A stretch of 64,000 bases of DNA, from positions 1 through 64,000 of the forward strand of contig JAISTH010000083.1 in assembly GCA_031272715.1 (NCBI GenBank), written 5' to 3'. A model generated the notes under the pieces. That model made no database searches. It saw nothing but the letters and a program-made list of their open reading frames with translations, and had not been told where the DNA came from. The DNA comes from Desulfovibrio sp. (GTDB taxonomy: Bacteria > Desulfobacterota > Desulfovibrionia > Desulfovibrionales > Desulfovibrionaceae). Both the position numbers and the translations under genes were made by a program. Below, piece after piece: positions 54,031 through 62,223 of this stretch (the first letter of the stretch is position 1; every line of letters starts with the position of its first letter).

Positions 54031-54915
54031 ATGGGACAACTCATACGCGAAACTATCAACCGTCTGATTGAACCTCTGCTGCGATGGAGATTGGCCCAAT
54101 TGCGTCCCGCTGATGCAAAGGGAAGACCCACGTGGCGGGATATCCGTGGGCGCTGCGAGGCCATAGGGATGACGTTCATGGACCTGATGAAAATTGGCCT
54201 GGTCCCTGACGCCCCCGATCCCAGCTTCATGTGGGAAGACGAAAACAGTGTGGTTCCGTATATGGCTGAAGCATGGCTGGTCAGCGAGGAGCGCACATTT
54301 GCCAATCGCGTGCAAGGGCACATCAGGGAATCCCTCAAAGTTTACGAGATGTTGAAAGAAAATTTACGAGTGACAGCCCGAGAGAGAGGGGTAAGCGAGG
54401 CGGATTTCGCACCTGTCGTGTATGGACTGCTTCACGTCGTGGACTCCAAGGACATCACGTACGTGTACGGCATAAAGCATCCCGAGCCTTTGGGGTTCTT
54501 CCAGACCATCACGGCGCAGGTTCTGAAACGCCTGCTCGAACAGGGCGTCCCGGCGAGACTCGTGGATTTCGACCGGCAGGCCTTCCTTGCGTGGTTTGCC
54601 AAGCAGGAGTTCGCGTCCGACTCTAAGAAGGTCATCTACGACAGCATGGAGTTATGGGCACAAGTGAAGGCGAATCAAAACGAATACGGCACTCTTTTCC
54701 AACACTTCAAAACCATGAGCAGCATTTTTACCATGGGCAATGTCTCCAAAACCATGGACAACGTTTCCACCATGCGCAATGTCTCCAAAGCCATGGGCAG
54801 CGTTTCCGAAGTCGAAGGCAACTTTTCCAAGACTCTGGGGACCGTTTCCAAAGCCGAAGGCAATGTCGTTCGCGAAAAGCCACCGAGAAGACGGCCACGC
54901 CGAATGCACAGATAG
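54031..54915 (+). CDS. Accessory gene A, copy 2 (294 aa, unknown family)
   Basis: This paralogue of copy 1, about 45% alike by eye, starts 956 bp further on. It begins MGQLIRETINRLIEPLLRWR and keeps the same conserved blocks and Arg-rich C-terminal tail. It differs by an insert (about residues 228-275) of short degenerate repeats such as MGNVSKTMDNVSTMRNVSKA, built on a 7- to 8-residue unit N-V/F-S-K-[AT]-[ML]-[GE]. The insert looks like recent repeat expansion. AGGA precedes the start. A minus-strand gene B copy ends 34 bp downstream, so the two converge. Function unknown. Confidence 0.7.
   Translation: MGQLIRETINRLIEPLLRWRLAQLRPADAKGRPTWRDIRGRCEAIGMTFMDLMKIGLVPDAPDPSFMWEDENSVVPYMAEAWLVSEERTFANRVQGHIRESLKVYEMLKENLRVTARERGVSEADFAPVVYGLLHVVDSKDITYVYGIKHPEPLGFFQTITAQVLKRLLEQGVPARLVDFDRQAFLAWFAKQEFASDSKKVIYDSMELWAQVKANQNEYGTLFQHFKTMSSIFTMGNVSKTMDNVSTMRNVSKAMGSVSEVEGNFSKTLGTVSKAEGNVVREKPPRRRPRRMHR
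54700..54870 (+). repeat. Degenerate short repeats inside gene A copy 2
   Basis: The DNA repeats a unit resembling ACCATGGGCAATGTCTCCAAA, with changes, about seven times. It encodes the N-V-S-K-[AT]-M-G stretch near the C-terminus of the protein and is absent from copy 1. Confidence 0.7.
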
Positions 54916-54949
54916 ACAATCATGCCGTCTTCGGCCGCACCCACGGGAT

Positions 54950-55666
54950 TCAATTCATCTTCCAGTAGCCATGCGCCTTGGCCTCCTCGTCCCTGTGGGC
55001 GACGAACAAGGCATCGCCAACCCAAAACTTGAGCTTATCCAGGACATCGGCATGTCCGGTATGTCCTGGATGTCCCGACAAGAGCCTCCTCGCATACGAG
55101 TCACCCTCTTCAAGACGGGCCAGCAATGCATCGGCAACGATATTCCAGTCATCCTCCGTCCCATTTTCTTCAGTGTAGAGCCAAAAAATGCTGCATGTTG
55201 CGCCAGGGGCACGCATTTCACATTCAATGCAGAAGATTAGCCTCTCGGCATGAGACATTGAGGATACATCTAGAGCTTCAGGAATCAATTCAATGCAATC
55301 CACCAAGTCTTCAAGGATGGAGTCTGCGAAGTCGTAATCGTATATGAGCATGAAGGAATACTTCAAGATCACATCGCACACCTTGAGGATAGCGTCACCC
55401 TCCCCATCTTCCAGAAGCTTGAGCAGTTCACTATAGATTTTGTCAAATTTCGGATCGGCAGTCTCTAAGTTCTCGCACATCCGCTTTACTCCATCGCAAA
55501 GACGCTGTGCAATCGCATCTATATCGTTTTTTAGCCGTGCTTCATCGAGAAGCTTTTTTGCGAGTTTGTCGTCCTTCTTGCACATTTCCATGATGAAGGA
55601 CAGCAACTGATCAGGAGTTTTTTTCTGCAGATACGCTACTATCTTGGATTCTTCGTCACTTGTCAT
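54950..55666 (-). CDS. Accessory gene B, copy 1 (238 aa, unknown family)
   Basis: This is one of three tandem paralogues. The N-terminus reads IVAYLQKKTPDQLLSFIMEM then KLAKKLLDEARL; a middle block is GEGDAILKVCDVILKYSFML; then come SSMSHAERLIFCIECEMRAP, DDWNIVADALLARLEEGDSY and a C-terminal KFWVGDALFVAHRDEEAKAH. The protein looks all-helical and cytoplasmic. The YLxxKTxxQLLSL / LAxxLLDEA opening resembles helical repeats seen in SWIM-finger-associated (DUF6880-like) proteins, which is suggestive beside a SWIM-SNF2 helicase but unproven. AAGGAG precedes the start. Confidence 0.7.
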   Translation of the reverse strand: MTSDEESKIVAYLQKKTPDQLLSFIMEMCKKDDKLAKKLLDEARLKNDIDAIAQRLCDGVKRMCENLETADPKFDKIYSELLKLLEDGEGDAILKVCDVILKYSFMLIYDYDFADSILEDLVDCIELIPEALDVSSMSHAERLIFCIECEMRAPGATCSIFWLYTEENGTEDDWNIVADALLARLEEGDSYARRLLSGHPGHTGHADVLDKLKFWVGDALFVAHRDEEAKAHGYWKMN

Positions 55667-55675
55667 GAAAACTCC

Positions 55676-55976
55676 TTAATTTGAATCGGGATTTGTTGAA
55701 TCGTCTATTTTCGGGACGAATGTCACAGAAGCGGGCATGTTCCGCATAAGCATCCCCGATACCGGACAGGAAAAACGGCAATGTTTCGACGACAGACCTT
55801 TCATGCCTGGTTCGTCCAGCACGATTTCACATGAGACGCAACGGCAGCCATCTGCGCTCGTATGAGATTGTAAGCGCACGCAAAGGCAGTCGCCCCCAGA
55901 CTCATATATCTTCCAATTTCAGGCACAAATATCATTGGCAAGAATGCATCGGGGAGACGGACGCGCCGACATGCGA
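55676..55976. other. Spacer between gene B copies 1 and 2 with gene A remnants
   Basis: On the plus strand near 55930-55975 the sequence ARMHRGDGRADM-like matches the end of gene A (PRRMHR and the DNA just after its stop). This suggests a deleted gene A copy. On the minus strand 55676-55830 keeps a weakly coding stretch (MRNMPASVTFVPKIDDSTN). Both look like debris of the duplicated unit. Confidence 0.4.
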
Positions 55977-56699
55977 TCAGTCCGTCTTGGCATCGGGATC
56001 CCATCCAATCGGCCTGTAGCCATACGCCATGGCTTCCTCTTCCCTGTCGGCGAAAGCCAGGGCCTCCCCGACCCAATGCCTGAGCCTTTCCGGGATGTCC
56101 TGATCCTTCGCAACGAGCTTGCTCGTGTACGACTCGCCCTCGGCAAGATGGGCCAGCAATGTCTCGGCCACGATGTTCCAGTCCTTCTCTGTCCCCTTCT
56201 CGTCGAACCACTCGCTGAAGGGGGATAGCTCGACAGGGGCGCGTATGTCACATTCAATGCAATAGATGAGCCCATCTATCAGAGACATTGGTGATGCCTC
56301 AATGGCTTGGGGAATCAGCTTGAAGATTTCCACCAATTCATCGTATGCTTCCTCAGGATAATAGCAATCATAGGTGAACGTGCAGGAATATTTCAATATC
56401 ACATCGCATACTTTGAGGACAGCTTCCCATTCCCCCTTCAACAGCAAATTTTTCAGCTTCTTCTTGATTTCCTCAAATTTAGGGACATACTCCTCCCTGT
56501 TCTCGTACATCTTTTCAACTTTATCGCAAAGGAACTGGATGCTCGCATTGGCATCGTTTTCCCTTTGTTGCGCTTCGTCGAGAAGTTTTTTTGCGGCATT
56601 TTTGTCGCTCTCGCAGAACTTCAAGACCAGAGACACTAACTGATCAGAAGTTTTTCTCTGCAGGTAAGCCTTGATCTGGAATCTCTCATCACCTTTCAT
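55977..56699 (-). CDS. Accessory gene B, copy 2 (240 aa, unknown family)
   Basis: This paralogue starts 1033 bp from the start of copy 1. Matching blocks are IKAYLQRKTSDQLVSLVLKF, AAKKLLDEAQQ, GEWEAVLKVCDVILKYSCTF, ASPMSLIDGLIYCIECDIRA, KDWNIVAETLLAHLAEGESY and LRHWVGEALAFADREEEAMA. The C-terminus has a 10-residue extension (RPIGWDPDAKTD). It is all-helical, with no membrane or metal-binding motif. GAGG precedes the start. It looks intact and is probably expressed. Confidence 0.7.
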   Translation of the reverse strand: MKGDERFQIKAYLQRKTSDQLVSLVLKFCESDKNAAKKLLDEAQQRENDANASIQFLCDKVEKMYENREEYVPKFEEIKKKLKNLLLKGEWEAVLKVCDVILKYSCTFTYDCYYPEEAYDELVEIFKLIPQAIEASPMSLIDGLIYCIECDIRAPVELSPFSEWFDEKGTEKDWNIVAETLLAHLAEGESYTSKLVAKDQDIPERLRHWVGEALAFADREEEAMAYGYRPIGWDPDAKTD

Positions 56700-57052
56700 G
56701 ATGACCTCATAATTGTAAATGGAATAGGGAAAAATTTAGTGTTTTTCGGAACGCACGTCGCAGAAGGCTGCGGAATCCACGAGAGCCTCCTCTCCATCGG
56801 GCCGGAAAACGCTAACGGTTTCAACAGGCAAGCCACCATGCGTAATTTGCCATCCAGGAGTTCACATCAGACTCAGACGGCCGCCAACCTAGACAACGTG
56901 AACTTGTGGCACGCACGTATCAAAGCAGCTGAAGATTGGTGCCGTATCTCTCCCAATCCTTAAGTCCGAGACAAGACCATTGGTGAAAGGTAACGAGGAG
57001 ACGGACGCATCGGTAGACGACTATGTCGTCTCAGGTCACATTGGGATACCCT
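56700..57052. other. Spacer between gene B copies 2 and 3, 353 bp
   Basis: Short remnants only. Near 56990-57040 the plus strand reads GAGGAGACGGACGCATCGGT then AGACGACTATGTCGTCT, similar to the DNA around the ends of gene A copies. On the minus strand 56702-56850 has a weakly coding stretch (CLLKPLAFSGPMERR) resembling the debris upstream of copy 1. No intact gene. Confidence 0.4.
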
Positions 57053-57742
57053 TCACCTTAAGCCTTGAGCCCTGGCTTCATCTACTCTGCCAGCGTAATT
57101 CAGGGCCATCGCGACCCACATATCGAGATCGCACGCGACATCGGGATACTCGGTCACGAGCTCCTTCGTGTACGCCCCATCCAGTGCATGGCGAGCTATC
57201 AATGTGTCGGCGACGATGCTCCAATCCTCCTTCGACGCCATTTCATAAAGCCAGACGTCAAATGTCGCTAGCCAGTCAGGGACGCGTGAATCGCATTCGA
57301 TGGCATGGATGAGACCGTCTATATGGGACATTGAGGATGCCTCGATGGCGATTGTAGCCATTAAAATGGATTCCTCCAATTCAATGCATGTGGACTGCGC
57401 ACAGTTTTCAGCGGTAACAAACGTGTAGGCATACTTCAAGATCACATCGCATACCTTGAGAGCCGCATCCCCTTCTCCCTTAGATATCAATTGGTAGAGC
57501 TCTTCATTGAACTCAGCGAACCTTGGACAAACCTTGTCTCGGTTCTTGTATATCTCTTCGACTTTGTTACAGAGATACTCTACGGTTAAATCTGGGGTGT
57601 TACTCGTCAACCTTGCATCTTTGATCAACCTACTTGCGAGCCTGTCATCCTCTTCGCAAGATTTTAAGAAGAGGGACAGCAACTCCTCGTGAGTCTTTCC
57701 CTCAAGATATTCCTTGAGCCTGGATCTCTCTCTATCCGTCAT
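57053..57742 (-). CDS. Accessory gene B, copy 3 (229 aa, unknown family)
   Basis: This paralogue starts 1043 bp from the start of copy 2. Matching blocks are LKEYLEGKTHEELLSLFLKS, RLASRLIKDARL, GEGDAALKVCDVILKYAYTF, ASSMSHIDGLIHAIECDSRV, EDWSIVADTLIARHALDGAY and DMWVAMALNYAGRVDEARAQ. It has an ideal AGGAGG site before the start, the best of the three. It is the outermost, and presumably first transcribed, copy of the array. Function unknown. Confidence 0.7.
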   Translation of the reverse strand: MTDRERSRLKEYLEGKTHEELLSLFLKSCEEDDRLASRLIKDARLTSNTPDLTVEYLCNKVEEIYKNRDKVCPRFAEFNEELYQLISKGEGDAALKVCDVILKYAYTFVTAENCAQSTCIELEESILMATIAIEASSMSHIDGLIHAIECDSRVPDWLATFDVWLYEMASKEDWSIVADTLIARHALDGAYTKELVTEYPDVACDLDMWVAMALNYAGRVDEARAQGLR

Positions 57743-57893
57743 AACGACCTCCTGAATTTTTTAAAGAAGTTGAACGGCATCCGGACTTTTCTGGCTCCCG
57801 ACGCGTAATGCTGCAGGTTCCCTGGAGGCACTCCGCCATCGTGGGGGAAACCGGCACCGGGCGATCCGCAAGCCGCGGGCCCCCGCCGCCCGG

Positions 57894-58424
57894 TCAATGT
57901 CCGCAGCGGCGCCTGTACGCCTGGCAGACGGCATGGGCCGCGGGATCCTCCCGGACATCGGGAAGGTCCCCGCCCCGGGCGAAGTCTCCGAGTTTCGTCA
58001 CCACGTCCAGAAGCGCCTCGGCGCTGTCCGCCCAGGCGCTGACCGCGCCGTGCACCATGAGCCCAGGACCCTCGAGAGGACCTCGCAGGCCCAGCACGGG
58101 CACGCCGGCGGCCGCGGCGAGCCCCACTTCCACGCCCGCGTCCTGCCCCGAGGCTCCGTAGTAGATCACCAGATCCGCCCCGAGGCACGCGTCGCGGCAG
58201 AAGGCGTAGACCTGTCCCCCGTCGGTGTCCGTGTCCATCCACTGCCGCCGCTCCAGCGGGGTGAGTCCCGGCGGGGGCACGGCCTTCTCGGTCCAGTCCA
58301 GGACCGTCCATCCGAGTTCCCGCAGCCGCGCGCACAGTAGCCGCACGCCGTGCTTGTGCCTGAAGGACGCGGCAACGTAGACCCGCAGTTCCTTTGGGGG
58401 CGTCCCGGGCTTGCGTGTGGGCAC
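57894..58424 (-). CDS. Nucleoside 2-deoxyribosyltransferase-like protein
   Basis: This 176-aa protein has the flavodoxin-like NDT layout. The N-terminal strand is RVYVAASFRHKHGVRLLCARL, then WTVLDWTEKAVPPPGLTP, the acceptor-side acidic stretch DGGQVYAFCRDACLGADLVIYYGASGQDAGVEVGLAAAAGVPVLGL, and a helical tail. Family members bind nucleosides or nucleotides; a base-exchange or nucleotide-sensing role is possible. The start is a GTG at 58424 with GAGG upstream. The cobalamin adenosyltransferase gene ends 52 bp upstream on the same strand, so it may be the last gene of that operon. Confidence 0.7.
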   Translation of the reverse strand: MPTRKPGTPPKELRVYVAASFRHKHGVRLLCARLRELGWTVLDWTEKAVPPPGLTPLERRQWMDTDTDGGQVYAFCRDACLGADLVIYYGASGQDAGVEVGLAAAAGVPVLGLRGPLEGPGLMVHGAVSAWADSAEALLDVVTKLGDFARGGDLPDVREDPAAHAVCQAYRRRCGH

Positions 58425-58476
58425 TTCCGTCCTCGCTTCGAAAGGGTTCGCCCGGCCGCCCGAACCGGCGGGGGCC

Positions 58477-58980
58477 TCAGAACTCGATCCCGGGCCGGGC
58501 CGGGACGCCGCTGCGGTAGTGGTGCTTGACCTCCCGCATCTCCGTCACGAGATCGGCCCGCTCGACGAGCCATCCGGGGGCGTTGCGCCCGGAAAGGACG
58601 AGATGGCAGTCCGCAAGGGCGCAGGCGTCCATCGCCGACTCAAGTTCCGTCGCCGCCAGCAGGGCCGCATCGAGGGCGTAGACGGCCTCGTCCAGCACCA
58701 GCATGTCCAGGGCCCCGCACCGCGCAAGCGCCCATTCCAGCGTGGTCAGGACGGCCCGCCTGTGCACCGGCCGCTCCGACTCCTCCCGGAAGAATCCGAG
58801 CCCCCCCGCGAGGAAGTTCTCCCCGAGCAGGTCGGCGAGCATCCGCTGTTCCCCCGCCTGCCCCGGACGCTTGAGGAACTGGGCGAAGGCCACCCTGAGC
58901 CCCTGTCCCAGGGCCCGCAGCGCCTGGCCGACGCAGGCGCAGCTCTTTCCCTTGCCCTCGCCGGTGTAGACGAGAAGCAT
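58477..58980 (-). CDS. cobO: Cob(I)alamin adenosyltransferase (CobO/BtuR type)
   Basis: This 167-aa P-loop enzyme adenosylates cob(I)alamin with ATP. It begins MLLVYTGEGKGKSCACVGQALRA, containing the CobA-type P-loop TGEGKGKS, then VAFAQFLKR, the acidic Walker B-like DMLVLDEAVYALD, HLVLSGRNAPGWLVERADLVTEM, and a C-terminal KHHYRSGVPARPGIEF, all family hallmarks. Length is normal. The start ATG shares a base with the stop of the AmrS-like gene upstream (TGATG at 58978-58982), indicating translational coupling. Confidence 0.94.
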   Translation of the reverse strand: MLLVYTGEGKGKSCACVGQALRALGQGLRVAFAQFLKRPGQAGEQRMLADLLGENFLAGGLGFFREESERPVHRRAVLTTLEWALARCGALDMLVLDEAVYALDAALLAATELESAMDACALADCHLVLSGRNAPGWLVERADLVTEMREVKHHYRSGVPARPGIEF

Positions 58981-59987
58981 CAGCGCCAGACGCCGGGGAT
59001 CGCGGTGCCGCAGGAGGAGCACACCCCGGCGGTGCCGTGGACGCGCGTCCGGTAGCCGCGCCGTTCCACATGCAGCATGCCGCACTTGGGGCAGAAGGTG
59101 TTGCTGCCGATGGCCGACGCGACGTTTCCGACGTAGACGTAGGAAAGGCCCTCCTCGCGCCCGATGCGCCAGGCCATGTCGAGGGTGGTCAGGGGCGTCG
59201 TGGGGCGGTCCGCCCACCTGTACGCGCCATGGAAGGCCGACAGGTGCCACGGCGTCTCGTGTCCCAGCTCGTCCCGGATGAACCTCGCGATGTCGCGCAT
59301 CTCCTCGGGGCTGTCGTTGGCGCCGGGGATGACCAGGGTCGTCACCTCGAGCCACCAGCCCATTTCCCGTATGTTCCTGAGGGATTTCAGGACGGGCTCC
59401 AGACGGCCGCCGCAGTAGTCCTTGTAGAAGGAGTCGCGGAAGGACTTCAGGTCGATGTTGGCGGCGTGGATGAACTGGCCGAGGGCGTGCAGGCAGTGCT
59501 CGGACATGAACCCGTTGCTCACGAGCAGGCAGCGGATGCCCGCCACCTCGGCCAGCTTGGCCGTCTCGCTGACGAGTTCGTAGAACACGGTGGGCTCGTT
59601 GTAGGTGAAGGCCATGGAGGGGGCGCCGTAGTTCTCGGCCTGGCCGACGAGTTCCGCGGGATCCACGTGCTTGCCCCTGATGACGCCGTTGGGCGGCACC
59701 TGGGAGATGGTGTAGTTCTGGCAGAAGGCGCAGCTGAAGTTGCAGCCGACGCTGCCGATGGAATAGGTCTGGGTGCCGGGCAGGAAGTGGAAGAGGGGCT
59801 TCTTCTCCACCGGATCCATCTGCACGCTGGACACCACGTCGGCAACAAGGGAAACGAGTCTCCCGTCGGATGCCGCACGCACCCCGCAGCGCCCCTTCTG
59901 GTCGTCCTTCATGCGGCAGCCGTGGGCGCACAGCTTGCATCGGACGACCTTCTCGTCGACGAGTCTCTCCCAGAGCGCCCCTCTCAT
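58980..59987 (-). CDS. amrS: AmmeMemoRadiSam-system radical SAM enzyme
   Basis: This 335-aa protein has an N-terminal cysteine cluster (CKLCAHGCRMKDDQKGRCGVR), the radical SAM motif CNFSCAFCQNYTISQ (about residue 82), FTYNEPTVFYELV, NIDLKSFRDSFYKDYCGG, and a C-terminal zinc-ribbon-like CPKCG/CSSCG pair. It matches AmrS (PflA-like) proteins. The usual AMMECR1 and Memo partners are not encoded here. The start follows GGAGGTGGACG and overlaps the upstream secreted-protein gene (ATGA at 59984-59987). It is coupled to cobO downstream. The substrate is not established for the family. Confidence 0.92.
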   Translation of the reverse strand: MRGALWERLVDEKVVRCKLCAHGCRMKDDQKGRCGVRAASDGRLVSLVADVVSSVQMDPVEKKPLFHFLPGTQTYSIGSVGCNFSCAFCQNYTISQVPPNGVIRGKHVDPAELVGQAENYGAPSMAFTYNEPTVFYELVSETAKLAEVAGIRCLLVSNGFMSEHCLHALGQFIHAANIDLKSFRDSFYKDYCGGRLEPVLKSLRNIREMGWWLEVTTLVIPGANDSPEEMRDIARFIRDELGHETPWHLSAFHGAYRWADRPTTPLTTLDMAWRIGREEGLSYVYVGNVASAIGSNTFCPKCGMLHVERRGYRTRVHGTAGVCSSCGTAIPGVWR

Positions 59988-60544
59988 CGTCCACCTCCGG
60001 CACCGGAAGTCCGGGTCCCGCCATGGATTCCCGACCCGCGGGCCGTTCCGGCGGAAACTCCCGTCCCCCCTCTGGAGGCGCCGACGAAGTCGGGGGGAGG
60101 CGTCTCGCCCTTCTGGGCACCGACGAAATGCGGGGATGCGGGATCGCTCACCGCGCCGCCATGGGGGCCGGCGTTCCGGGACTCCCATGGGCCGAGCCCG
60201 AGCCCGCCCGTGGACACGCCATCGTCGCCGCGAGGGGGACGCGCATGGTGCGGGGGCGGAGGCAGGGGCACCACGAAGACGTCGCCGTGGCTCTTCGCGT
60301 CGCCGGGGTTGGCGGGCGGCGCCGTGACGCTGGTGATGATGTCGCCGGTGGCGGGATCCACCCAGGTCCCCATGCCGCCGGGCTGGCCCGTCGTGGTGCT
60401 GATGAAACCGCCGGCGCCGGCGTCGCGTCGAAGCGCCGCCTCGTCGCCGGACTCGCATCGCCGACAATCCCCCTCGGCCCGGACGTTGCCGACGACACCG
60501 AAAATCGCGCAGCACACTGCCAGAAGACGAAACATGATGGACAT
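59984..60544 (-). CDS. Secreted low-complexity hypothetical protein
   Basis: The 186-aa product has a signal peptide (MSIMFRLLAVCCAIFGVVGN, likely cleaved before AEGDC). A short CRRC-containing segment follows, then a Gly/Pro-rich, disordered body with PLPPPPHHARPP. It does not resemble a known enzyme. The start follows AGGAAG, and its stop overlaps the start of the AmrS-like gene, so the three genes down to cobO form one transcript. A promoter with a long leader lies upstream. The Cys pair and His-rich part hint at metal binding; function unknown. Confidence 0.65.
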   Translation of the reverse strand: MSIMFRLLAVCCAIFGVVGNVRAEGDCRRCESGDEAALRRDAGAGGFISTTTGQPGGMGTWVDPATGDIITSVTAPPANPGDAKSHGDVFVVPLPPPPHHARPPRGDDGVSTGGLGLGPWESRNAGPHGGAVSDPASPHFVGAQKGETPPPDFVGASRGGTGVSAGTARGSGIHGGTRTSGAGGGR

Positions 60545-60718
60545 GGACTTCCTTCCTGAAAATTCCCTTGGGCACCCTTGCCGCGCCACGCATGGCGGGA
60601 CGCAGGGGAGCGTCGGCGACAGGATGCTCGCGTGCGCAATCGACGGGGGGCATTGATCCGCGGACGATGCGCCCTCGACCGGTCCGGCACGCGTCCCGCG
60701 TCCTGCAGGGTGCGGACG

Positions 60719-60741
60719 CCTGCGGGATCCCGTCCCGCAGG
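60719..60741 (-). other. Hairpin in the leader of the secreted-protein operon
   Basis: A perfect 9-bp stem (CCTGCGGGA / TCCCGCAGG) with a five-base loop lies between promoter and first gene. The leader is about 300 nt long. I do not recognise a cobalamin or other riboswitch. Confidence 0.45.
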
Positions 60742-60850
60742 AAGTCGCGCCGAATTCCCACGCGTGCCCTGCATGCGACGGAAACGACCGGCCTTTTGCG
60801 GGACGGCCTCGACATCGGCCAGGGTGCCCTTCAACAAAAAAACATCTGGC

Positions 60851-60880
60851 AGCATAGTCCGATTCGCGGCAATCCGTCAA
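60851..60880 (-). promoter_or_regulatory. Sigma-70 promoter for the secreted-protein/amrS/cobO operon
   Basis: TTGACG (60875-60880) and TATGCT (60851-60856) are separated by 18 bp on the minus strand. The predicted transcript has a leader of about 300 nt before the ATG at 60544. Confidence 0.6.
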
Positions 60881-60989
60881 TCGGCCCGGAATCGAGGAAA
60901 GACGTCGATGCCCCGTGTACCGCCACGCAAAAGAGGGGACAAGGCGGAAAAACGCCGCGGCGCCCTGGAGCGGGCCGCGGTGGCGCCCC

Positions 60990-61018
60990 TTGGGACGGAC
61001 GGGAAAACGTGCTATGCT
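60990..61018 (+). promoter_or_regulatory. Sigma-70 promoter for purM
   Basis: TTGGGA (60990-60995) and TATGCT (61013-61018) are 17 bp apart on the plus strand, about 105 bp before the purM start. The -10 has the same sequence as the divergent promoter at 60851. Confidence 0.55.
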
Positions 61019-61130
61019 GGGCAACCGGCATCCCCCTCGGCCGACGGACCGTCCCCCTCGAGGGGGGCGTTGTGACACGATCCATCCCATCCCCGCGATT
61101 GCGGAACACAGCACGGCAGGCGACATCAAT

Positions 61131-62189
61131 ATGAATCTCGACAGGGCGAAGGCATACACCGAGGCAGGGGTGAACATCCAGGCCGGCAACGCGTTCGTGG
61201 ACCGGATCAGGGGGCTGGTCGCCAGCACCCACACCCGCGGCGTCGTTTCCGACATAGGCGGATTCGGGGGACTGTTCCAGCCGGACCTGAGCGGCATGAA
61301 GGAGCCGGTCCTGGTGGCATCCACCGACGGGGTGGGAACCAAGCTGAAGCTTGCCTTCGCCTTCGACAGGCACGACACGGTGGGCATCGACCTCGTCGCC
61401 ATGTGCGCCAACGACATCATCGTGCAGGGGGCCAGTCCCATCTTCTTTCTGGACTACTTCGCCACCGGGAAACTGGAGCAGGAGACGGCCCGGCTGGTCG
61501 TCAGCGGCATCGCCAGGGGCTGCCGCTCCATCGGGTGCGCCCTGCTGGGGGGCGAGACCGCGGAGATGCCCGACATGTACGGCCCCGGCGAATACGATCT
61601 CGCCGGCTTCTGCGTCGGGATCGTGGACAACGAAAAACTCGTCGACGGCAGTTCCATCCAAGTGGGGGACAGGATCATCGGCATCGCCTCCTCCGGGCTC
61701 CACTCCAACGGCTACTCCCTGGTGCGCAAGCTGCTGGCCGAGAGCGGCCTGCAGCCGGACGACAGCTTTCCCGGCATGGAGAAGGCCACCGTGAAGGACG
61801 TCCTGCTCGCGCCGACCACCCTCTACGTGGAGACCGTGCGATCCCTGCTCCGGGACATCCCCATCAAGGGCATGGCACACATCACCGGGGGCGGCTTCTA
61901 CGACAACATCCCCCGAATGCTGCCCATGCAGGTCGAGGCGAGACTGTCCTTCGGCAGTTGGGACATCCCCCAGGTCTTCCACTGGGTGAAGGGATCGGGG
62001 GCGCTCTCCTGGCCCGAGATGCTGCAGATATTCAACGTGGGCATCGGCTACGTCCTCGTGACGCCGGCGGACGTCGTCGAGGAGACCATCAACCGCATCA
62101 ACGCCTTCGACCTGCACGCGTGGTGCATCGGCGAGATCGCGCGGCGCTCCCAGGACGGGACCGGGGAGCAGGTCGCCGTCGCCTACTGA
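61131..62189 (+). CDS. purM: Phosphoribosylformylglycinamidine cyclo-ligase (AIR synthetase)
   Basis: This 352-aa enzyme closes the imidazole ring in purine synthesis (FGAM to AIR, with ATP). Signatures include LVASTDGVGTKLKLAF, HDTVGIDLVAMCANDIIVQGASPIFFLDYFA, ALLGGETAEMPDMYGPGEYDLAGF, ASSGLHSNGYSLVRK and AHITGGGFYDNIPRM. The length is normal. The start at 61131 is a clear ATG, but the ribosome site is weak. The next gene begins 34 bp downstream, suggesting a short operon. Confidence 0.97.
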   Translation: MNLDRAKAYTEAGVNIQAGNAFVDRIRGLVASTHTRGVVSDIGGFGGLFQPDLSGMKEPVLVASTDGVGTKLKLAFAFDRHDTVGIDLVAMCANDIIVQGASPIFFLDYFATGKLEQETARLVVSGIARGCRSIGCALLGGETAEMPDMYGPGEYDLAGFCVGIVDNEKLVDGSSIQVGDRIIGIASSGLHSNGYSLVRKLLAESGLQPDDSFPGMEKATVKDVLLAPTTLYVETVRSLLRDIPIKGMAHITGGGFYDNIPRMLPMQVEARLSFGSWDIPQVFHWVKGSGALSWPEMLQIFNVGIGYVLVTPADVVEETINRINAFDLHAWCIGEIARRSQDGTGEQVAVAY

Positions 62190-62223
62190 ACCCGGGCGGA
62201 GCCTCACGGCCCGCGGATCCCAA

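Noticed and set aside
60545-60850. Cobalamin riboswitch before the cobO-containing operon
   Set aside because: A hairpin and a GGGAA-like stretch are present, but no B12-box could be identified. A covariance search would be decisive.
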